In this document: piece after piece, positions 54,841 through 64,000 of the stretch
How positions within the stretch are numbered: position 1 is the stretch's first letter
How the letters are laid out: each line of letters starts with the position of its first letter
Source: Ignelater luminosus
Lineage: Eukaryota; Arthropoda; Insecta; Coleoptera; Elateridae
Direction of reading: 5' to 3'
NCBI GenBank assembly: GCA_011009095.1
Contig: VTPC01091024.1
Coordinates: forward strand, 121,541 to 185,540
Length of the DNA: 64,000 nucleotides
The notes under the pieces: generated by a model
Told to the model about the DNA's origin: nothing
What the model saw: only the letters and a program-made list of their open reading frames with translations
Database searches by the model: none
Made by a program: the position numbers and the translations under genes

Positions 54841-57800
54841 AGACGGAAAGAAGTTAATAACACGGTGTTTCAGCAAAATCTCGATCCCTCCAAAACTTAT
54901 CAAAAAATGAGTTTTCAGAATATTGACAAAACAGGTCAGTTTTGATTTTGAGCAAGACTAATTTTCCAAATAATAATATTTTTGATTCTAGGTGTTTTCA
55001 CAAAAACAAATCTAAAGAAAAATCAAGTAGACTAACTGGTCTCTCCACAGGATCTGTTATACCAATACGACGCACGCGACCACGTACGACGTCCTGAGCT
55101 ACATCATCTTATTAAAATGTTAGTTCGTTTATATTTCTTTCCAAAATTTCGGTAGTTATAGGATCAATCTGGTCTTTTAACAAAAATGTAAATAAGTATC
55201 TCCATTGAGGTTACTTTGCAAGGTGATTTCCTAAAATTTGCGAAACGATTTCTCGAAGACTAATCGATAAATTTTGAGTTGACCCTCTGTGCTGTTTAAA
55301 TTTCTTATGGTTATTGTACAACGCACAAGCTTGGAGTTTGAAATATGAATTCTTCATCAAAATTGGTCTCCCTCAAAATCAAGATTTGGCTTGCTTTACC
55401 AATTTTTTTAAAATTCATTTTGCGAGGAATCCTTTGGACGGAAAATGTCACGCTTTAGTTAAGACACCGTTAATGCAGAATTTGTAATAATGAATATACG
55501 TATATTGGTACAGATTCTTAAACAAGAGTAGGACTCACATAAATTATAATATGCAAAAATGCATTGTTTCTTTCGAGAAATGGAATATCAATGTAAGATT
55601 AAAAAGTCTGCGTGAATCATGACAAAAAACTTTTAGCGCACTGATTGCTGCTTTTAAGGTTCTTGCGGTTTCCTTAAACTGAGAGATTTCGTGACGGCTT
55701 AGTATAATAATTTATAATTATCGTATTTGCCTGAGAAATAAATGCTCAAGTTAGTGAATGGAGATTTTTTATCCTAAATCAACGCACTTCATATATTTTG
55801 TTTTTCTTCGTCAGTTCTGTAATATTTACTCTTATTGGATTTTAGCCTTTCACCTAGAATCAAGACGTAAAGAGTAAAAACAATCTTCAACAACAATTCT
55901 TGGTTATTTTCCCGGGCAGGTACGCATATTAGAAATGAGCCCGCATGTGTTTACAAAGATCCTTGAGTTCAGAACTTTAAAATTCCTAAAGAGCCAACCT
56001 GCTTGTTAAAATTCAAAATTAGCAGTTTCAGTACTTTCACCATCTTTTAAAACATGGGAAAGTAAAAGTAGAAAAGCCATACATTTTAAATTAGATACCT
56101 AGTTCGATAAATCTCAATGCTAATTACACTCAAATATTTCAAAAAAGGAACTTCATTATTAACCTTCTTCTCGGATGCAACAGAATACAAATTAAATTAC
56201 GATTTTCAAGTCTTTATGTATGTTAGTTATTGCATTTTTTATGGACTAACATTCCACTTCGAGTGGTTCTTCCAGCACAACGTTGTAAATCGTTCTGCTT
56301 AACGAAATTAATACTCTGTGCGCCGTTAGTTATTTGTATATGCTAGGCATAAAGAAATATAGCTTTTATGAATATAGTCTTTGAGAAAAATCTTTATTTT
56401 ATTCTAGAAACGATCTTTAGTTTTTCAGTTAAAAATAGTAATTAAGTGACTTCGATTTATTAGTTACAAAAACAAACGCATTAAATGAACGTATTAATAA
56501 TCATTAAAAGAACAATTACGTTGGTATTTTAAATTTTTTGTTCTTTATGGACTTTTCTTATGTCTACCACAACATAAATAAAATTTAATTATTGTACGTG
56601 TACTATAATTACTAACTAGTAGCACAATAGAATTAAAACGCCCGCATGAAAAAGGTAAGGTTGAGAACTCCCCGACAAAATAGATGATAAAGCAATTACT
56701 GCATTATCATTCTTACGCGGAGGCTGAACACAATGAATGTTCATTTTGCGAGGGAAACAAAATACTGTGATTTAGTGTTTTAAAAGTATTGAAAGCTTTT
56801 ATCTATATTTTAATGTAGGTGAAAACAAAGGCCGTTGTTTAATCACCGAATAACTACTGACTGACTAGTGTTATATAAACATAATATTTATTAACTTACA
56901 ATACCCTCAATTTTTTTTACAGTTTTTTTAGGCTTAGAACGTTGTGCTTATAAAAGTAAATTGCTTTGATTTACAGTCAAGGTTGTAATTCTTTAGATAA
57001 CCCACTCAATAATATTAATAATGTATCGAGAAGAAAAAGCATAACGAATGAAAACAAGAACGAATATCAGTCAACTAGAGTAAATTTTTAATAAGAAAAA
57101 ACTTAATATGAGTATCCATTATGTTGTACAAACACAAAAAATCTTAACACTAAAAATTTAATTGCTTTGATTTGATTTATATCAAGATTCTAATTTTCTA
57201 CTAACCCACTCATAATGTATAAAATTGGAAAATAAAGCATTACTAATGAAATAAGAATTAACATTAGTCAGCAGTTAATATAGATGTTTTATTATGCATG
57301 GTGTTTTTAGAAACGCAAAAGATTACCCGTCTTACTTTGCACGTATGCTTTTTCCCCCAGATGACTATATTCTCGTCTAAAGCTCTTCAGCTTCTACTTC
57401 CATATGTATCAGTCTGTTTAACGCTGGTTTCTATAGTTCAGCGTATTGAACGTGTTCAGCTAGATAGCTTTTTGTTTGTAGCCATTATTCACACTATCTC
57501 CATTTTGTACAGTTCAGCAGATTTTTCAGTGCAGTCATTCTCCAGGTACAGTCGGTCAATAAATCGGCCTGAATTGCTCCATGCATTTCCCTGTTTGGTT
57601 TTATTTTAATTTTTATATTCTCAGCTCCTTGTCCTTGCTTATCGTACTGATCGATCACCTAATCATTAATTAATTTCAATGTTAGCCAAAAATTGAACAG
57701 TTATTTGCACTTTGAGTATATCGTACATTAAGGTGATGCAGGAAAAAACAATTTTTGTTTCTTCAACTTGACGAAACAGTCTTGAAATTTCAGCCAAATC

Positions 57801-58555
57801 CATTAGCATTTAGAGGTGGCCCAAAACTGATTTTTCGATTTTTATTACACTAAACGTTGTAAATGCAACTTCGTGGAAAAAGTTGAATATCTTTCGCAGT
57901 TTTGAAAATAAATTGGTAAAATTTTACAAGAATCACTCTTATGCAAGGTATATTAAACCAACATAGTCATCTAGTTTCAATAGATAATTTCCAATCAATA
58001 ATTATAATTAATCAATAAAATTCTATTGCAGTTAATTTAAGATTTGGAATACCCGAAACGCTTTTCACAAATATCTGACAAATACTGTAGATACGATGGT
58101 ATTGCGATTCCAGCAGAATTTCGGAGTTTTTTTTCTACAGAATTAATCAAAAAGCTAAAAGAAAATGACGAAACTTCAACAATGAAGAAGAAGGCCCATT
58201 TACTTTTTTCGACTATATCAGGTCGGAATTTTTAAATCTGTTGTAATAGATGTTTCTCCTTCACTTTCTATACGATGATAATTAATCAATATTCTTGTTC
58301 TTCATAAATGTAAATATTATGCATGCAACTTATCATCCATTCTGTCTTTTTATCAACATTTAATTTTTCTGTGTTAGTTCTGAAATCACCTCCTATGTCA
58401 AAAGTTGTTCTCATCAGTTCTGTGGACTAACTATGTAGTGGCATACAGTTTGATAAGAGGAAAAACGACCAAAACCATTTACTCAAAGATGTTCCAAGGT
58501 TTTACATCTAAAAGTCAGAACCTCGTATAATTATTACCATTCAAATTTACATACA
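54841..58555. other. AT-rich stretch, no confident gene
   Basis: 55000-55110 on minus reads RRIGITDPVERPVSLLDFSL, faintly like the mariner third-D block, but without a supporting context. A plus ORF at 58044-58235 (63 codons, containing SDKYCRYDGIAIPAEFRS) shows no known motif. Otherwise unremarkable. Confidence 0.35.
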
Positions 58556-59300
58556 GAGTGATTTGATGAATTGAAATATAAAAAATCGCTCAGAGAGGTA
58601 TAAACTTTTGTTTCAACGGAGACACCTTTAAGCTTACGTAATTCCAGTCAGACGTTTCTCTAAACGCTTAAGTAGCATCATAACCTCACTTGTGATACCT
58701 AGTTTGAAATTCAATTTCCTAAACGCTCTCGAGACAATTTAACAAAATTATTTTAATAAATGCTCAAATTGACCTGCACTGTTGAAAGTCTTCAAAGTGT
58801 CGTCTCACCTTCAAAAATATTTCAGCAGGAACATTACGGTATGTCTCTAATATTCTTTTCCTTGGGTTGTTTAAATTTGAGGTTGCATATAATAGACCAC
58901 TAATTTCAAGTACACTCATAAGATAATATGAGAAGAATCAAAACTGATAAACGAGCAAGTCATCTCATCTTCCTGAAAAATGCTTATTCAATCCTTTCCT
59001 TACGGATAGCACAACACATAATGAGGAGAAGCATACTCACGCTGAAAATACAAATTGTCGTCATCTATATAAATAAATTTTCTTTTGCACCTAATTGATC
59101 TTTCAATGCATGAGTGATCAGGGGATTAATGCTTTCCAGGATATCGAGATAAAGTCGATCAGTTAAGTCTTGTTTCAGAAATAAAGATCCAACAACAGCG
59201 TTACCTCTTTCGGCTCATTCATTTAATTTTTCGAGAAACTGCGTAGGAACTTGTGAGTTTTCATTATCCCAATATTGTTCTTTGTTAGTTCTTTTTTTTT
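58556..59300 (-). pseudogene. mariner-like transposase remnant with left tip
   Basis: The minus strand reads FLKQDLTDRLYLDILESINP (about 59130-59190), then LFFQREYASPHYVL where 'LFFQQDGAPPHYAL' is expected (second D lost). A worn third-D region follows, then VYLKLVVYYMQPQ and PRKRILETYRNVPAEIFLKV with RRHFED (about 58790-58870), the IS630/mariner C-terminus. The left tip is CAGAGTGATTTGATGAATTG at 58556 after TA. The right end was not found. Confidence 0.65.
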
Positions 59301-61765
59301 TCATATATTTACCGCTTGATGACATTATATCTTACTGTCAAAGTTATCTTCCATCAGTTCATGACCGATACTTATTTTATACGGACAAAATTTGTTAATT
59401 CTCTGGTGTTTTGAATAGACCCATATGAAACGTGAATAGAACGAACAACTTTCCTACTCGATGTATTTTGGGTCTATGGTAAAGCGCCCCATAATTTCTA
59501 TTTCGTTCGTTTTTTGTTATTAATACTTCCTCCTTTTTAAAAATTCGGCGATGAGTACTTGTGATTCTCCAACTTAACTGGATTTCTCTCTTTGAAAGCA
59601 TAATTATTATGCTTCCCACAAAGGAAAACCATTTCAGTTCGTTCAGTTAGAGTAAAATCATTCTTCTCGGAAAAACTTTAACCGGTGTTACTGTTAAAAT
59701 AATTTCTTTATTTAACACCTGCTAGGTAATGATCTCCAATTGTCTCCAAACCGTTTAAAATTAAATGAAAAATACAAGTATACCGGAGATATCGCAAGTG
59801 AGGTGGTGCTATTATATATATATAGGAAGATGTAGCTGATGTTTAGCAAATAAATCTTGTATTTCAAGGATAGTCAAGCTAATTGGTTTTCCAATGGTCA
59901 GGCTGCATTATCTTTAAAAATAACACCAACTGGACTTAGTGATTCTCATCAGTTCTTCAAAGAGGGCAGAACGATTTAGAAGTAAAAATAGAAGAGAAAT
60001 AAAGAACAATAAAAATGCATTTTTTGGGGAAGAAAAACAAAGAGTGACAATAACTTGGAACAATCACGTAAAACTTGAATTTTCTCGAATTCAGTGTTAC
60101 ATTAGTGGTTTGCCAGTCTGCAATCCGTAATTTTTTAAACAATTTCTTCCGACAACTTCTTGTACCTCGCATTTGTTTTTTAACCTATCTTTTCTTATTT
60201 CTATTCTTTAAAATCAGGTGATCAGGGCAAAACGTATGCTGTTTATTTCCTGATTTTCCTTTATAGTATGACTCTTACGTACAATCTTAATTTGCGTGAT
60301 GTATTATGTGGTATCGTCATTTGCGTGTTTCTTCAAGCAGTACCACGTAAGGTACCACATATTGCGCTAGCTTTTATTAACTGTTCCCTACATAATAAAT
60401 ACCTTCAAAAATCTAGGTCGACAGAGCTTCACAAAACAGTATCACTCACCGTTCAATGAGTGCGTCACGTCGCGTGGATCGCTCACGTATCCAGTGTAAT
60501 TCAAATTCTGATCTGTTTTAGGTCGTTAGAACACAGGCTAACCTTAATTCTTAATATCGTTTCTTCTTGATTATAAAAAATGAGAATTCTACATCACTGT
60601 TACTGTATGTTACTATCCCACCATCAAAAAGAAACCAGAAAAGGTATAGTACCTACATTTTTAAATGTTGGGTTGAAGTTTATTTTTTGTTGTTGCTCAT
60701 TTTTTTTGTTTGCTGGTTTGTCTAAAGCATGCTTCTGAGTAAATCACAAAATGTATCAAAATACACGTACTATAACTTAAGAATAACAATGATTAACGTA
60801 ATCACTCTCTAAATTACTATCTCATCATCAAGATGGGTGCATTTACAATCAAGCAATCACAGTATTCTCACAACCAAAAGTAAATCTGAAGGTATGAGTT
60901 TTATTCATATTCTCAAGACAAAACCCATAATCTTTAAAAAGTACAATACTCTAATTAAATTTCAACAACTTTGTAGTTACAACTAATAAAATTGAAAAAT
61001 GGACCCTCCTACCAGGAAATATTTTAATTTTATATAATACACTACAAAATAGTGAAGTTACTATATCCTTATCGAACAGAAAAATTTATCTAACTCGAGA
61101 AATGCGGCCAAATTAAGTGCCTATTACGATAACTTTTAACTTGATAGGTAACTACAACCAGTTTTAAAGTTCTTATATGCAGAGAAACCGACAAACCAAA
61201 CCATCAAAAGCAGTGGGCGCTACTTTTATCTACAAACCGGTAGTAAAGTTCGCGTTGAATTAAATAAATGAATCAATTACTATCATAAGAAATGCATGTA
61301 ACTACCTCCGAACAAAACGCTGATTGAAAATTTCAGGCCTATTCCAGAAATTATTTCTCGTCGGTATACAATAGGGTGTGGCGAATTTCTCAATATCTAC
61401 GCCTGATTCAAATCTGATTCAATATGAAATTTGTTGATATGAAATACACAGCGTAACATATGGAGCAACGTTTATGGTTATATACGTCAAATCTAAATGT
61501 GACGTAAGCACATTTACAGCATTAGTCGAAAAATTGCACACTCCCACTTTAAATAGCACACATTCTGTTCTGGATTTTTTTAAATTATTTTTAATTGACG
61601 CTGATCAGTAAAATCCTTATAATAAATCTCCTAAATTATACAGAGTAGCCGAACCATACTTATCAAATACACACGTTAAAGTTACAATTTCTAATAAAAA
61701 TGAATTACAAAAGAATCTCCACATTTTTATGAACAAAAACATCTGTGAAATTTCACGTCTTTATA
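59301..61765. other. AT-rich stretch without recognised gene
   Basis: Overlapping small ORFs on both strands at 59939-60172 and others elsewhere have no motifs. A short (TA)n run lies at 59812-59822. Confidence 0.4.
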
Positions 61766-62180
61766 CAGGGTGAATTGTAAGAGTGACGTAACACAGGTTT
61801 TTTTTTAAACAAACCTAAAGAACAAAGTAAGATGTTGATGCATCAAGGCACATTATATACAAGCCATTATGATACCCGATTTGCAAAAAGCAACATCGCT
61901 TGTATTTTTCCCATTCATTAAGATATACAATTGGTAAGAGTTTTACAATACCACAGATGGCTTCAATAAAAGAAGGACCCTGGGAATACATAGCTATAAA
62001 ATCATTGACGAAGAGATTATTATAAGAATAACAGAAACTCATCGAAGATCGATTGGACAGATACTGCTGTACAATGTTTTTGCAGGTTAATTTTTCCACA
62101 AAAGGGTTCTCGAATATATCAAGCGCTAAACGGAATTTGTTTTCTTTATACTGGTATGAAATGAGTTTACATAAAGACAT
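61766..62180 (-). CDS. unidentified 121-codon ORF beside an element tip
   Basis: The minus ORF (61815-62180) runs uninterrupted from MSLCKLISYQYKENKFRLAL to DASTSYFVL. Its composition is protein-like (several C, Y and hydrophobic runs such as IVKLLPIVYL), but I recognise no domain. It ends 45 bases from TATACAGGGTGAATTGTAAG (61765-61784), which looks like one tip of a CAGGGTG-type element; no second tip was found. In sequence this AT-rich, a 121-codon frame could be chance. Not called functional. Confidence 0.25.
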
Positions 62181-63059
62181 TTTTAGACCTTGTTAATACC
62201 AAAAAAACAATAAAATTGGAAGTTAATAGATCTTTTCTAAAATTTATTAACCTAATTTATAAAAAACTTCTTTTTGTTACCTTTATTGCTAAAATCCAAA
62301 TCATTTTAATGGTAAATCATTTCTAAAATATTTTTTGTCTTTCCATTATACATTTTTAGGGCGTGAATTGTTATGATCGTTGGTCCCTACAATTTATTCT
62401 TTAGTCACCGACGATTAAGTCGGTTTGGGTGGAAGCATTATTTATAATCTCATCTACGCCTGTTTTGTAGCAATTTTCAACCAGACCATTTTTTGTTTCT
62501 AATGTACCTTTTAAGACTAGAATGACTTTTATTAATTTTATCGTTTATATAGCCCTCGAGTTGTATGTTTTACAGCTAAAATAAATGTTATTTATTTTAA
62601 TTAGGACTGATTCTTCTTTTTCATTTAAATTCTATTGATTTAAATTACAAAGTTGAGACAAAAATGACTTGACTTCCCTTATAGTAGAACAGAAGATTCT
62701 TAACTTTACAAACCTTTTTGTATTTTATTCCTTTTAGTGTGCAGCTGCGTGATTTAAATCTTTGACAATTATATCTTCATCTGTGACTTTACTTCCTGAA
62801 AAACTGTTTATAACTAAATAATGCATACAATAACTTCTATTACTTATCAGATCTAACAACTATTTGATACAACTTTATTTCCGAATTCATAACTATGTAT
62901 TAACATTTATAGTGATAGACGTTCTTCAATGATCAGTACATTTATGTATGTCTGAATAAATGTAATTGACGAGGGGAGTTTTTATGTTATCTACCTGGCT
63001 ATGAAAACAACAAGTTGGAGAACAAACAAAATTTTATTTTTCAACGTAAGAACCATTAA
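62181..63059. other. no gene recognised
   Basis: AT-rich flank of the last mariner. No motif, repeat or splice-like structure noted. Confidence 0.4.
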
Positions 63060-63890
63060 CACTAACACACTTATTCCAACGTTTTTCTAATAACGCTATG
63101 CCTTCGAAAAAAATTCTTTTGGTAATTGTTCAAAATACGCCTAAGTCGTCATTCGATGTGGATGTTGTAATTTCTCAAAGTCGGATTCATTTAGTACTGC
63201 TTGAACAATTCGTGCTTTATGCACTCTGCAGTTGTCGTGTAGAAGCAGTTTTTTGAGCATAATTGTGGGGTCGTTTTTCGCGTATAGCCGCCTTCAAGTT
63301 CTTAATTGTGTCTTTGTACACATTTCCCGTTATTGTATACCCTTTTGGCATATACTCAATTAGAGAATCCCCTCCGCGTCTCAGAAAACTGTGACCGTCA
63401 CTCTTCCCGCAGAAATTGCGTCTTCGCCTTCTAGGTCTCATCCCCAGTTACAATTCTATAAAAGAAGTCTTCATCTTGGGATAAAGCAGTCAAATTCTCC
63501 TCGCAAATTTGTCGTCTACACAGTTTCTGTTCGGGACTGAACAGCTTGGGAATCCATCGTGCCGACACTTTGCTCATTCCTAAATCTTCGTGTAGAATTA
63601 ATTTTAAAAGCAATCGTTTCTGATGTTCCTATTTCTCTAGCAATAACTGAAACTTTTACTCGGCGGTCAGTTAACACCAAATCTTCAACCTTGTTGATGA
63701 TTTCTTCAGTTCGTGCTTCCAGAGGTCTTCCACACTTTGGGTCATCATTAATGGATTCCCTGCCCCACCAATAGGATGGGCTATTTTCTCCATACACTAC
63801 CACCATTCTCTCATGGATATTCTTCGGGCCACTGCCTTCTTTCAATACAAATTTTATGACGCTTCTGTGTTCAAGTTTCAAGTCACTCAT
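63060..63890 (-). pseudogene. mariner transposase, frameshifted, third catalytic block lost
   Basis: From an ATG at 63890: MSDLKLEHRSVIKFVLKEGS and PKNIHERMVVVYGENSPSY (first HTH), then DDPKCGRPLEARTEEIINKV and VSVIAREIGTSE (second HTH). After a frame change come LKLILHEDLGMSKVSARWIP and YRIVTGDETW with the first catalytic D (about 63440-63600). IEYMPKGYTITGNVYKDTI follows, then DNCRVHKARIVQAVLNESDF with the second D (about 63180-63260). The sequence then passes to QLPKEFFSKA without the expected SPDLAP block, apparently through a small deletion. Related in layout to, but distinct from, the copy at 53740. Confidence 0.85.
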
Positions 63891-64000
63891 TTTCGCTTGT
63901 TAAAACTGATATAAAAATGTCAAATATTAAGCGACTGGAAGCAAACTTGGAGATGACACTATAAAATGTCACAAAAAGTTGAGGTAAGAAAATTATCGCG

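Noticed and set aside
55000-55420. Minus-strand RRIGITDPVERPVSLLDFSL resembling the mariner WPARSPDLTPLDFFLWG block
   Set aside because: The similarity is weak, the expected second-D and C-terminal segments are not found around it, and no terminal repeats were seen.
1-64000. CRISPR arrays, bacterial operons, rRNA, endogenous virus with envelope or capsid genes
   Set aside because: None seen; the only retroviral-type trace is a short gypsy integrase tail.

Overview
This window reads as AT-rich, repeat-dominated nuclear DNA from an arthropod, most probably an insect with a large genome. It has no operons, no ribosome-binding-site-led genes, no rRNA or CRISPR, and no intact long ORF. What can be recognised is a graveyard of insect-type transposable elements (hAT, piggyBac, PIF/Harbinger, many Tc1/mariner families, RTE- and Jockey/CR1-type LINEs, a Ty3/gypsy trace) plus a few short, splice-site-bounded segments that may be host exons. 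All identifications are by eye from motifs; no database search was possible, so clade names below superfamily level are provisional. A 400-base run of N (41010-41409) is an assembly gap.

Layout. 1-1817: 3' part of a broken hAT transposase gene with its terminal region. 4036-6500: a mariner C-terminal scrap, a gypsy integrase tail flanked by repeats, and two direct copies of a Harbinger-like terminus. 8410-8462: a candidate small exon on +. 13171-15473: a nearly complete piggyBac-like element with one intron, decayed by indels and stops. 17163 and 22696-22750 (both -): splice signals that look like recursive-splicing sites. 19200-21300: a Harbinger transposase cut by a complete 1230-bp mariner. 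22802-23851: an internally deleted Tc1. 25445-29142: a second mariner of the same family as the one at 19952, opened by hAT-like remnants, which contain a 1436-bp element with an 8-bp target duplication, which contains a 194-bp MITE. 31874-33344: a Tc1 (DD34E) element. 34425-35318, 46925-48411 and 48839-49741: three long-inverted-repeat (foldback) elements, the second carrying a 640-bp piggyBac-type MITE in its right arm. 37223-37305: the best candidate host exon (+). 38990-41009: a Tc1 element split by an RTE-type LINE. 41527-42040: a self-deleted DD41D mariner. 42283-44150 and 49830-51203: LINE remnants. 53740-54840, 58556-59300 and 63060-63890: three more decayed mariners.

The rest (roughly half the window) is AT-rich sequence in which I see no gene. 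The simplest reading is that the window lies inside very long introns or between genes, and has been built up by repeated insertion of transposons into transposons. The nesting gives a usable relative chronology. No transposase seen here is intact, so none of the autonomous copies looks currently active.
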